A stretch of 64,000 nucleotides of DNA from Paramarasmius palmivorus (lineage: Eukaryota; Basidiomycota; Agaricomycetes; Agaricales; Marasmiaceae). The stretch spans positions 1 to 64,000 of the forward strand of contig JAYKXP010000102.1 of NCBI GenBank assembly GCA_037176845.1, read 5' to 3'. The notes under the pieces are model-generated. The model had not been told where the DNA came from, ran no database searches, and worked only from the letters and a program-made list of their open reading frames with translations. The translations under genes and the position numbers were made by a program. Below are positions 46,878 through 58,108 of this stretch, piece by piece. Within the stretch, counting starts at the first letter, position 1; the number at the start of each line of letters is the position of its first letter.

Positions 46878-47817
46878 TTATTTTCTTCAAGGTTCGAGAA
46901 CTAATCCAAGCTGTAGTGCTCTCCTGAACTAGGTTGTGCATCAGATTGCAGCTCAGCTGGGTCTCGCTTGCCTTCTCCTAGTCATGATGGTACACCCCGT
47001 TTAGGCCACCTTTCCATTCTGACAAATTGCAGCTGCCCGCTCGGGTAAGCTTCTTGTGTCTATTTGCAGGAACTGTGTCATGCTAATACATCTTGCAGCG
47101 TCTGCACTTGCCCCATGGTAGGATACCTTGAGCGTTGGGAAGAATATAATGGCGTGGTTGAGGAGTAACTCTCGTGAAGTTTCGTTGTACTTGGCTTACG
47201 ATTTGCTCGGTTATTGACTTGGACCTTGGATATCTCGACACTAAACATGCATTATTGCGCTCACGTACCGTTTACGTTTACCTCAATTTCGCTTGCTATC
47301 TTTCTTGCATTAGGACAATATAGGCATTCTTTCGTTGACAAATGATCCCGAAGGATGAGGCTATCATTAAAAGTACACGGCGAAGAAATGCTACGTAGAG
47401 AACATGGACAAGAAAGAGGTAAAATGGAACGCTGACAAGGCCTACTCCGAGTCTGCCAAAACAATGAAGCTGGAATCATCTCCTGGATGGCTGGTCTCGC
47501 TTCCTGGACCAAGAAACCGTCATCAAAAGTCGAGTTTCCTGTCACACAGACTCTGTGCATCGTCAGTGAAGCATGAATTATACCTGATTATTCCTAACGA
47601 GTAGGGGGAGAAGGACGAGACGATGGTAGCGCACAGAGCAGTTATTATGTACGTGAGTCACTGTCACTGAATTGGGTGACTGTGACGCGTGACCATGGTG
47701 ACACTTTCTCTTGAAACAACCATCATATAGTATCCTCGTAGTATCCTGGTGTGTGCAGATTCATAAGTCTGAAGTCTTTTTCTGTTGGTTTACTGACTTG
47801 GAATTAGTGGGACCACG
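46878..47817. other. Region without a supportable gene
   Basis: About 940 bases with only short frames. No repeat or RNA gene recognised. Confidence 0.35.
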
Positions 47818-48367
47818 ATGACAAGATCAGATCCACAATCCATCGAACGTGCCCTCCGCAAAGCGAACCTCGACAAGACAGATGCGGAGGAATGGACATG
47901 GATGCGTCAACGTTGGCCTGACATATCAGACGGAGTTCTAGAGGACCTAAGACAGGATCGCCAGCGTAATCGTACCATTCTATGCAAAAGAGCTGCGGCA
48001 CACCACCGCTATGTGAAGTGTGTTCCAGAATCATTCTATTTCGCTTTCTGGTAGTGACGTCTGTCTCAAATTTACTAGGAATTGGGACGCGTTGAAAGCA
48101 AAGGCTTCTCTACAACATCAAAGGTCAGTGTCAGATTATTTAGAAAGTTATGACAAGAGCTAACCAATGTTTAATCACTGGAAACTCCATAGTCGATTGG
48201 TATTATTGAGGCACGATCCAGTGGAGCTGGAAAGGTTTAGGCAGGCGCATCGGGAGGCCCAGAGTCGTTATCACAATCGCCACAAGGATACCATCAACGC
48301 CAAGGCTCGGTCCCGCCGCTGTGCTCGCAAAAAGGTCGATGCTGGTACGTTTGCTCACCCACAATAG
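47818..48367 (+). CDS. Small basic hypothetical protein
   Basis: ATG 47,818 (MTRSDPQSIERALRKANL). A first exon with TDAEEWTWMRQRWPDISDGV ends near 48,018. A small exon (NWDALKAKASLQHQR) follows, then LVLLRHDPVELERFRQAHRE and the very basic INAKARSRRCARKK, ending near 48,367. Helical, Arg/Lys/Gln-rich proteins of this kind are common in Agaricomycete repeat islands, and the final segment could bind nucleic acid. Function not known. Exon joins are tentative. Confidence 0.45.
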
Positions 48368-48589
48368 AAAGTGTTCCTAGGCTAGTAAAGGCTGACACTG
48401 TTTTGTAGTTTAGACAGCAGTATGCGGTCAGCAAGAATGTGACTCTGCCCGACTTCCTCCCCTTTCTCCTTTTGAAATCGCATGGTGTCCCTAGAATTTG
48501 AAGTCGAGGTTTCGCCTATGATTGCGCACGCAAAAACCCTGTTTCTTCTTTACCCTTCATCGTACTGGATAGTCCAACAACGTGCGTCA

Positions 48590-49745
48590 ATGGAGGACTC
48601 GCAATCTGCTGCAAAGCTAGGTAGCTTGACCACCGCACCCAATGGAATTTCAGCCACTGTGTCGAATTCTAGCACCGACACCCCGCTCAATACCGCTGTT
48701 GCCTCTCCCTCTCCTGTAGTCGTTGCCAGTACTACTGCCGTCGATTCTTCGGAGGCTCCCAGTCGTGCATCTCAATCGAAGGGCTCGTCACCAGGTGGGT
48801 TATCCTTGACTGACTTTGAAAGAAAATTACTTACTGTCTACCAGTGACCAAGGGCGGCGCGTCGCCCGTTGATCCTGCCTCAAATGGCCTGCCAAATGCT
48901 ACACCCACGGGTCCTTCTCCCATCCAAGACAATGTCACTCTAGCTTCAAATGTATCCGGTGCGTTACCATTAACTCGAAAAAAAGGGAAAGAAAATTTTA
49001 CCGTGTACTAGAAACCACTACCAACGTGCCGCCTGCGAATGCCGCCTCAAATGGCCAGCTAAACACTACGCCTCTGGGTCTATCACCCGTTGAAGGCAAC
49101 GCCACTTCACCAGTGAAGACCTGTGGGTGTAATCACTTACTCTGGAGGTATCAAACTGACTGTCTACTGGCAACAGCTACTGAGGCACTGCCAAACAATC
49201 CTGCCTCAAATAGCCAGCCTCCCAGTTCCGACACTGCTCCATCAAACGTCCCTTCGAATGCATCCTTGATGCCAGTTGACCAAGACGAAGATGAGGAAGA
49301 GTTCAATGGAGGCTCCCCAGGCGTCGGACACCCGAGTAACTTTTCAGGTGATCAGCTGGAATATATGGAAGAACATTTGGCTCAATTCATGTCCTACCCG
49401 GCTCGCAGCAATGAACAATCAGAGTTTTGGCCAGCGTTCTTTCCTCCTTTCTTGGAATTCTTTCCCCTTGCCAACTTCAACCTACCTCCATCAAACGCAA
49501 CGCCTCTTGAAACCTACACCCCGGACGCATTCGCTGCGCTTACTGTGGACGAGCAACGAACCTACAAGAGAAAGCTGAAGTATAGGGAACGTACCCCAGA
49601 GGAAAGATACAAAGATGTAAGTGACAATGTTCATGTCAGCTACAGTGGCATGGCTAATAGGTTTCGAAGATGGTCAAGAGCTATTTCCGATGGCGAGCAG
49701 GGCATTATACGCGTAAGGGTACCACCAAAGGCATCAACCGTGTCC
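48590..49745 (+). pseudogene. Trp-rich Agaricomycete family protein, copy 3, cut off by the right arm
   Basis: Starts at ATG 48,590 (MEDSQSAAKLGSLTT). Several Ser/Thr/Pro/Asn-rich exons lead to HPSNFSGDQLEYMEEHLAQF and QSEFWPAFFPPFLEFFPLAN, equivalent to PSNFSGPCLLAMQKGL and TQFWPSFMAEILAEFP of copy 2. After an intron (about 49,617-49,660) the exon VSKMVKSYFRWRAGHYTRKG corresponds to MVKDWIRWQQNTARKSDGG. Coding similarity stops exactly at 49,745, where the right arm begins. The rest of the gene, including the Trp-rich domain, is not found after 61.3 kb. The cargo element therefore inserted into or next to this gene, and the distal part was lost. Confidence 0.72.
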
Positions 49746-49811
49746 TCACCCGTACCAGCTGATGATTTACAAAGTATCTGGGTCGTGACCCGGGGTCAAA
49801 TCGCAAAGTAT
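49746..49811 (-). other. KDZ-like terminal motif at the left end of the cargo element
   Basis: Mirror of 26,811-26,876. Its partner in inverted orientation is at about 61,228-61,292. The outermost 19 bases (from 49,746 to the ATTTACAAAG core) show only partial similarity to the partner. Confidence 0.6.
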
Positions 49812-50038
49812 CTGAGTCTGTCCCAGGGTAGTCTTACCCTCACTTTTACAGGCTGGATTTGCCGTGGTTTGCCGTGGCAGCCCCTTCCAAATGCGGCAGT
49901 CCATAAATGTTACCTCAATTAATCAAAATAAATAATATATACGTTCCCCGTTCTCCTGTCACACCCTCTGTCACGAGCACGTACTGGGAAAATCATTTAC
50001 AAATTATCCGCTATCAAATGTCCAGTAGATACCACCTT

Positions 50039-53000
50039 TCAACAACGTTGTTTTCTCTCCTTCCCGGTCCCTTGCCCGTTCCTAGTAAGTCTCAATCAGA
50101 TCTATACACCCTTCTGACAAGATGTATACATACCGTTTCCTCTTTACCCCAGGATTGTCACAGGATTGGGCCTCCACCTGCTCGGTATCGTCGTCTGGTT
50201 CCAGATCATCACGTTCCCCTTCTGTGATCTCGCCTTCCAAATTTGTCCTGTAAGCAATGTCAATCGAAAGGCGCCTTAGCATAAGCTGAAAACCTTACCG
50301 GGCATCCTTCAATAGCTCCTCCAGTGTCGAGTATACGGCCTTGATTGTTGATACCCATAACAGATCCTTCTCGGGGTTGTCTAGAAGGTCGCACCACCAT
50401 CGTAACGCAACCAGAACCAGGATAAAGCCGTCCTTTCCCGGAATACGCACTGCCTCCCAACTTCCCTGACCCCCGGGCATGATCATATCCTCTGACTGAG
50501 GCCTCCAACGCGGATTCACTACCTTTGACCACCACACCCACCACTCATATCCTAGTGTGTTCTCACTGACGTCCGAAGGTACAAGAGCTTCCCATCTTAA
50601 ACGCCCATACTTGAACCACTGTAAGAAGCCCTGGGGTCGTCTATTCTTCAGCATCTTGAATTGAGCACCCTACGACACATATCAGCGCATATTCCTGGGT
50701 ATTCAAATCACCGCTCACCTGAACACTGACGTCTCTCTTGTTCCACTCCTCCTCTACCTCAATCCACTTATAGACGGTCGCACGCCAAGACTCGGGACGC
50801 TGCACATTTTCAGGTCCTAAAAGCCATCCTGCATATCCCTTCAAAAACGACGTGGAGCAGCCCTCGATGTTAAATTCTGCCCACGGCTCCATCCTCGGTG
50901 TATCCATCTCCGAATAGCCTGTAGCCACTGCCTTCGCCCATGCCGGCAATAGATCCACGTTGTCGACACTCTGAATGACACGCTGTCTGGGTGAATCACA
51001 TTCCTGGTTCCCATCTATGGCGCCGGCATTACCATCATTCATCTCAATATCTTGACCTTCACCCCCATCATCACCCTGCCCGTCAACGACACCTTCAGCC
51101 TCGCTGTCTGCCGTGTTACCGTCAACGACCTCTTTGCTCTTTACTGTTGAAGTCTACCATGAACGTTATCAGACCTTCAGCATTCCACAATGGTATTCAA
51201 GTACTCACCGTCTGAATCCTACTCGATTTACGAGTGGGCTTCATTCCCTTGTACTTGGACGCCGAAGCTTTTCTCCCCTTGCTACTCTTGGACATCTCCT
51301 CGTTCAACTCCTCCAACGCCTTTGTCAACCCTATCGCCATTGCACACTCACGAGTAAAAGCCGCCTGCTGCTCGCGCGTGAGATCACACATCGGCACTTG
51401 CAACACAGGCAACCCATCCTCGTTCTTCTCCCATAAGCCTTCACTGTTGACTGGTGCGAAAGGCTTACTCCCACGTGAATCCCGCTCTTCCTCGTCCTCC
51501 GACTCAGATCCCATGTCACTTGGTTCAGAAGGCTCCGGAGTCTCCTCTCCTGCGGACCACTCTTCTCTTCTCACGGCCTTCTTTCCCCCTGTTGGCCTGG
51601 ATCCTTGTTTACCCGGGTCGCCTGAAGAACTTAGCATGTCACATGTTGCACCGGTATCTGGCACTGCAACAGACTTCGTGACAATGGGCGTAGCAGCCGG
51701 CGTTGATGAAGGTGTAAGCGACGAATTAGATGGTTCATTTGAGGGTCCTCGCGATGTCTTGCCTGTATCGTCGTGAGTCCTGTCATAGATATCCTTCAAC
51801 CAGTGGAGGAAGGTATTGGAGAAACGGTTGAAATCGACCCCTGCACCAGCATCCATATCAGGGCATCCATCCGGTTTTGAGAATATTCTGCCGGACAATT
51901 CTAAGTTATCATCATGACACGCCGAATTCACAGATGTACTTACACGCAAGAATCGTAATCGGCGTCGCCGTCGATACACTCGCCCGCCAGCAGAACTAGG
52001 TTTAGCCCAGTCAGCTTCCGCCAGATATTCAACACATCCTGCGCCATGCTTCCGAAGTTCTTGCGCCGACTTGGGAATATCAGCCACATAGTAGAACGAA
52101 ACGTCTACAGAACATACCTTCGCTGTGTTGCCAAGTCGGCTGGTACCTCCACCTCGTCCTTTTCATCTCCGTCTAACCCTTGCAACAGCTCACTATACTC
52201 TTCTTTTAATGCGTCGACCTCTTCTGCAGGCAACTCCTCCAACAAGTCCTTCACCGCCTGAGCTCTGGATGGCAAACGATCCAGTCTGCCGGTTTCTGAT
52301 GATCGACCCACCACCGTCTCTCGATAGTCCGGATGCTTCATGACAAAATGATTGAATTGAGGCTTGATTTGTTTCTTCTTCTTCTCTAGCTCAGCCTTGA
52401 ACAGAGCAGCAGTCGTCCCGCCATCAGACTTCCTCGCGGTATTCTGCTGCCACCTTATCCAGTCCTTGACCATCTGAAAAGACTATTGAGATCTCCTAAC
52501 CCACCTGGAACTGTGTCAAATACATACCTGAAGATACAACTCCTCTTCAGTCGCCGAGGCGAGCTTCGCAGAACGTTGATACGTGTTTTTTTGCTCAGGC
52601 GTCATCTGCTGAATCTCCTCCTGTGTCTTCTCAACAAAGCTCACTCGACCAGCTAAACAAGACGCAGGTATCGGATACTGTGACAAGGGAAACTCTGCGA
52701 GGATTTCTGCCATGAAGGACGGCCAGAATTGTGTCTTCTCTCGCCTCGTAGTCAGCTCCATGTAACGCGCGAGACCCTTCTGCATCGCTAGCAGACAAGG
52801 CCCAGAAAAATTGCTAGGTTTTCCGCGCCCTCTTTTCTCCGATTTGTTGACCTCCTCGGGAGCTTCACGTGTACCGGCAGGAAGGTCCTCAGGACGTTGT
52901 CCTCCTGTACTCTCGGAATCTGGAGGCGAGCGAGACGCTTCCTGTCCTGCTGTAGTCGTCGGAGCCACGTTGTTAGGCAAGGGAGCAGCTGATGTCGCGG

Positions 53001-53160
53001 AGGGACTGAGGAAAACAGGTGCAGGTGTCGTCGACTGCGCGTCGGGGGTTACCAAGGTAGGAGAGATTGGTGGCGCCGTTGGGACCTCACTTGTGGAATT
53101 CGGCGAAGACATATTCGCAGTGGGAGGGGTTGAACGAGGAGAAGTCTCTGTAGGGGACAT
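50039..53160 (-). CDS. Trp-rich Agaricomycete family protein, copy 4 (intact, right arm)
   Basis: Identical to 23,462-26,583, eight exons, 918 residues, starting at ATG 53,160 and ending at TGA 50,041-50,039. As the gene nearest the terminus it reads toward the element's left end. Domain order and the unknown role are described under the left copy. Confidence 0.82.
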
Positions 53161-53751
53161 GGAAGCCAGTGAAAGAAATTTTGACCAGTGGGGAGTAATC
53201 GTATCCAGGATCCAGTACGCGGCTTGGGATCGCAAGCCGCACATTCCACAAGGGCCGATAGGGTCGAGCTTCAGCCGCATCACCCAGATTGAGATTTCCC
53301 AATATTGACCTAAGAAACGCGTTGGTGGTTAACGCAAAAGACGCGTTTGGCAACGTACCTCTCTATCCAGCCTTGAATTGAGGAAGTGCTCTGAGACTAG
53401 ACATCTCTTTTATCCTCATGTACCCTCTCATTGAGACTCGTAGGCCGACCTGTACTCCACTTCGACTTGGACGGCATTTTCAAATTCCCAGTTCAGGTAC
53501 CTGCGCATGCTTTAATGATCATCCCACTTGAGGAGCTTGTTGAATCGCCCACACCCACATTTCCCTCGTATCTTTCCTCCTGGATGTGCAACCTTCATTT
53601 CAGATCATTAAAACTCAAACTGGTAAAGGTAGAGTTCGATGATATACCTGAGATAATGCGCAATGGGCGTCGGTGATACCTGGGATACGCGTTGATGGCG
53701 GTTCGGGGATAAGTGTCAAAGTGTCACGCTTGTCACACCCATCTGTTCTCA

Positions 53752-54668
53752 ATGTCCAACGTCAACGGCGACGACAACACAGACTCTCCCTTTGGCTGGA
53801 ATATCAGCAAACTATGTGACACTGCTCACCACCTTCGGATAGCACCCGAGTACAGTCCCTACATCTGCGAACCGGAAATTTTTTCAGAACTCTCTCTTCC
53901 GCTCCCTTTATATCAACCTGAACACGAGTGGTACATCCTTCTAACTGTGCACACAACGAACCATCTCAAACCTGGAATATACCGTGATCGCCGGTACAGT
54001 TAAATTTTGTTCACTTCATCTGCTAGCATCTGATTTCATTGATTTAGCGCCATTACCTCGCAATTTCCCAAGGGCACTCTTCCAGACGACAATTGCATAC
54101 TACGGTATGCCAATTCTCTCGATGAGGCTCGGGAAATTTGGCGCAAGCAATGCTTCAGGCATCACCGCTCAGACCAACGGCACGAAACGGGACAAGAGAT
54201 GCTAGACAACCACGCATACTCAACAGCATCACTGGCAAAAGCGGCTCTCGTACACAAGGAGTTACTCATGGCGTATCCTCGCTTTCGACCTCGTCGTCGG
54301 CGTCCTGCACTCAACGGTGTCGGAGCAGTGGATAACGGCTCCATCTCGATTGGTCCCTCATCCGCCACTCTTCCCACTAATCAGAGTGCTACTGGTGACA
54401 ATCTCAACTGGCCTGAACTCGACGGGTGGAAGATATATACTGTACATGCAAAAGGACAGCGACGTCACCTGTGTTTGTGAGTATCACGCTCTCACTTGAT
54501 CAATTTATCTAATGATTTTACTTCAGGGAGTACGCTCTTGGAGCCTTACAGGCACTAGGTCCCTCAGCGCCAGCTCGAATGGTCTTGGCGCAAAGCCGTG
54601 AAAGCGCTCGTAACGTCTTTGAGGTTGAGACAGGCATTCGGACAGAGTCTTCATCCAGTACATCCTAA
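53752..54668 (+). CDS. Cargo protein A, possible viroplasmin/RNase H1 N-terminal-like domain (right copy)
   Basis: Three exons (53,752-53,993; 54,048-54,476; 54,527-54,668) sum to 813 bases, 270 residues, ATG to TAA. After a short leader, the stretch HEWYILLTVHTTNHLKPGIY, followed by FPKGTLPDDN and LRYANSLDEAREIWRKQC, follows the order of the RNase H1 N-terminal/viroplasmin fold (aromatic-x-V.., PGIY, then F/Y-x(4)-[DE]EA helix), with an unusually long first loop. An Arg-rich stretch (FRPRRRRP), LDGWKIYTVHAKGQRRH and EYALGALQALG follow. Proteins of this fold bind RNA:DNA hybrids or nucleic acid in other systems; no RNase H catalytic domain is seen. The domain call rests on pattern likeness only; the gene itself is well supported. 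Confidence 0.66.
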
Positions 54669-54789
54669 ATATCCACCCATGTGTCACCGTCAAACGAATT
54701 GTATTTTTTTCCACCCTTTCTCCCCTTCCTGTGTGAAACATGAAACCTAAGGTGCGAGTATCGGCAATGCTACGCCTGTTCTCTTCACA

Positions 54790-55427
54790 TCAAACATCGT
54801 CCGCAGATTGCGCTTCGATGGGATCATAAGGCACTCCTTCATCTCTCACAAACTCCTCATAAAAGTTGTAAATATCCCTGGACTAGATGTGAGTACTTAT
54901 TCTATTTATGCCCACTATGAAAAGGCTCACAATAAGATGGCTTCCACCTTCTCCTCTAGATTTTCCCTTGTGATCACATTATCGTCGTCCCAAATGACTA
55001 CTACAGGGCCGAGCCACGGGCGCCTCAGACCGTCGGTATAGCCCTCCAGCTCCCTTGTAATCACATCATTGATAGGGAAACCATTACGCGTGGTCTGTTC
55101 GAAATAGAACAACCGATATCCCTGCGGTGCACCCTCCGTGTGGATGCCTTTGATATCAGCGGTCCCACCGTCTTGTTGGTTGTCGGGGTCTAATAGCGGC
55201 CTGAAATCGAATTCGTCGATCTTGGTACGTTCCAGCCTCACTATCCGGGCTTCCTCTTCTACAGAGAAAAATAGCACCGCCTGCCCAATCCGATGTTTGA
55301 TGAATATCCGGCAGAGATCAAATCGGCACATTACCTTGTACTGAACTGCAAGCAAATAGTCCATCCCCTTATGACCGGTCACCTTCGGAATGATTTGGGC
55401 GCGACGATAACTCGCAGAGGTAGACAT
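54790..55427 (-). CDS. Hypothetical cargo protein B (right copy)
   Basis: Identical to 21,195-21,832: three exons, 176 residues, start ATG 55,427, stop TGA. Convergent with gene A. No domain recognised. Confidence 0.65.
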
Positions 55428-55643
55428 GACGGTTGTGGTTAGAAAGCGAAGGCAGACAGCATGTTTTTTGGACATGTCAAAAAGATTTCCCGATGATACC
55501 GAACACCCGGTTTTCCGGATCGTCATTTCAACATCATTTACAGGGTTATCACACCAAGTCATCGCCGAGATCAAAAAAATTACACTCATTGTTCAGACTA
55601 CGGTCAAACTACTATCCAAAATGAAAAAAACTGGCGGCCGATG

Positions 55644-56151
55644 CTAGAGTTTGGCCCAATCCTGACGCCACGGACGCCTATACATGAGGTAGGAAGAGTG
55701 ACTGATCAGCGACGCATTTGTGAAGATAGTAGAAACCACTCACTCTCCCCAAGCACCACCAGTTTGCGCGAACTCATACTCATCCTTGGCAGAAATCTCC
55801 ACCGAGCCAGTCCAGGACGGCACGCGCTTCTCCATGCACGTGGCTACGTATTCTTGAGGTGACGGCCAATGACTTTGACCAGTTTTGAACCCTTCGCACG
55901 TCCCATAACACAGAGGACCCCATGTGGGGCATTGACAAGCCCAAACGACGTCGGTATAAACCTTGAAAGGAGATACCCATTCTTTGTTGGTAGGCTAAAA
56001 CAACAACAGTATTAGCTTGACCATCGCCAGGAGAGAAAAAAGCACGTACGCAGGACGCAAGACACGGCGTTCCCCACCCAGGACATCGACACGACAACCA
56101 ATTCCTTGGGGCTGGTCCCCACCGATAATCCGAAATTGCTTGGTTAGACAT
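55644..56151 (-). CDS. Small protein with duplicated C-x-C-P-x-W-G-x2-C-x3-C motif (right copy)
   Basis: Identical to 20,471-20,978: 128 residues from three exons, start ATG 56,151. Both cysteine motifs are intact. It lies between gene B (same strand) and gene D (divergent). Motif details are under the left copy. Confidence 0.72.
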
Positions 56152-56275
56152 CTAGTAACGAATATGAGCGAAAGGTAGGTAATGACAGGGAAATACTTGC
56201 CTTCTTATCGATAAATGTTGAGACTCAGAATGAGATGATAGGGAAGGACAAAGGACAAAGGAGTCACGGTAAGGC

Positions 56276-56857
56276 GTGCGCTTGGTTCTGTTTGTGGCGG
56301 AATTGTACCCGTGGTCCGAGTCGGACTTCAGTATTATTGCCGGTGTCCTTCTCAATTTGATTCTTGACTCTTTCCCTTTGGTTTCCCTGCATCTTGTCGC
56401 TGAAAAACAGGTGTGGATCATTTCGCTTTGTCAGTCATCTCTCAGCATGATGTTCATTGGCCATATTGAATTTAGAACAGTATGAATGAAGTATGCGTTG
56501 TACACCGCAATACATGAGAGCAGCAGTGGGAGAGTGTTATTTGGCGGCTAGCCAACACACGGTATGAACCATATCTTTTCTACAATGGCGACAGGCTACT
56601 AACGATTCATTAGATCAATTCTCTGGACTCAGACCATCTCTAGACCCACAGGCGAAGATTGCAACGAACGTGCCATGGCCTATTGGGGTGTAACAAGGGA
56701 CATCCTTTGCAGAAGAACACGTCACGTTGATATTCTCAATGAAACTTGTTTGTGGACGCCGTGGGTCGTGGTGAAGAAAGCAAGGAGATTGGCAGAAGAT
56801 AGAGAGCGACGCATGGAAGGACAGAATGGAGACATGATACCTCGTCCACGGCTATAG
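56276..56857 (+). CDS. Hypothetical cargo protein D (right copy)
   Basis: Coding-like frame from about 56,274 (LVLFVAELYPWSESDF.. to LHLVAEKQ, near 56,410). It appears to splice to QWESVIWRLANTR (about 56,523-56,561) and then to SILWTQTISRPTGEDCNERA, continuing MAYWGVTRDILCRRTRH.. to the end PRPRL, TAG 56,857. Only the last two exons join clearly. The first exon and the start codon are not resolved, and a stop precedes the frame at 56,270. The C-terminus is basic and probably helical. No signal peptide or known domain is recognised. Confidence 0.45.
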
Positions 56858-57109
56858 GGGCTATTTTTATGCAATGTAGTAGCCTCTGTGTCTGTATAGA
56901 ACTGTATCCAAGGTTATTGTACCGTTATGACCCCTTACAATCGCATTTGGAGTGGTAAGATTGTGCCCAGTGTAACGCAAGCGCCGGCATTAGCGCCCAA
57001 GCCCTGCCTGAAGAGGTCTACATATACATCCATTGTGCGACTTGTGAGCCTTGAGATTCGCTGTACGGGACCTTTCAATGCACACCTTACTCCTAGATAA
57101 AAATTTGAG

Positions 57110-57990
57110 GTGATTGTATTTGGTCAGAAAACTACCTTTGGAAGCATTGAGACGCTTCAGTTGCAGGCGCTAATCGACCTGACCTTAATTCCTACATTCA
57201 TGCCTTGGCCCAAAGTGCGGAAAACTCTCGCTCAACGGAGACAGGAGAATCGAGAGAAATCAGCCAGACACTATGCAAAGTATGTTACTCGTGTTTGCCT
57301 GTTCTATCTGAGCTCTAACTTCGACGCAGACATCGGACACGAATACTAGCCAGCAAAAAAACTGCTCGGGATTTAAACGCTAGAGAGGCAGAGCTCTACA
57401 AGTAAGCCTAGTGTTGGTAATGGCTCGATACCTCCTGACTCTCTTGTTGTTCACAAGATCTGGAACGCGACATCGTTCGAAAGAAGAGGAACAGGAACGG
57501 AGATTGGGAACGATAGGGTGCGTCCTCGAAGTTTAAGATACACAATTTCCGTTGAATATCTGTTCACAGCGCCTCGTCCACCGCACAAATGAAGCAAATT
57601 TCGAATAAGCTGGTAAAATATCTAAGTGGCTCTGCCAGTGGGTTCTTCGATTCCTTATACCAGTCATGCATCGACTACAACCGATCCAATCCCGACAACA
57701 ACTCGCCAAACATGTCAGTCCAGGAAGCCGAAACCACGCTTACCAACCTCTTGACGGCTTGCTATCGCTTGGAGAACGAGATCCTACAAGACGAACTTCA
57801 CATGGAATACCAAAAAGCACGTGTTCTGACGAAGAGGGTGAAGTGTATTCTGGATTGTGTTTATAACATGGAGATGATAATCATGGATCCAGACGAGGAT
57901 TTGGAGCAGGCGTATCATAGGCGGAGACTAGACTTTCAAAAGAGACAGGTACAAGCATGGATAGACGGTGCAGAGCCTATTCCCGAATAG
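57110..57990 (+). CDS. Hypothetical cargo protein E (right copy)
   Basis: Exons ending 57,279, then 57,330-57,401, 57,458-57,517 and 57,570-57,990 join in phase: LAQRRQENREKSARHYAKHR, ASKKTARDLNAREAELYK, RHRSKEEEQERRLGTIG, ASSTAQMKQISNKLVKYL. The protein ends ..QAWIDGAEPIPE. The middle is a charged helix, probably a coiled coil; the C-terminal half is an all-helical domain (ETTLTNLLTACYRLENEIL). The start is not resolved: the frame opens near 57,110 without an ATG, so a 5' exon is missing from this model. It is tail-to-tail with the TET gene, about 120 bases between stops. Function unknown. Confidence 0.58.
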
Positions 57991-58108
57991 TCATTCATAC
58001 ACCCCAATCATACTTTGACTGCCTAATGTCCTTAATTCAGCAACCAAGTGACTATTTCTTAAATCCATATAGACTGCATCAATTGAAAAAGGTACAATAC
58101 AAAGTCTT

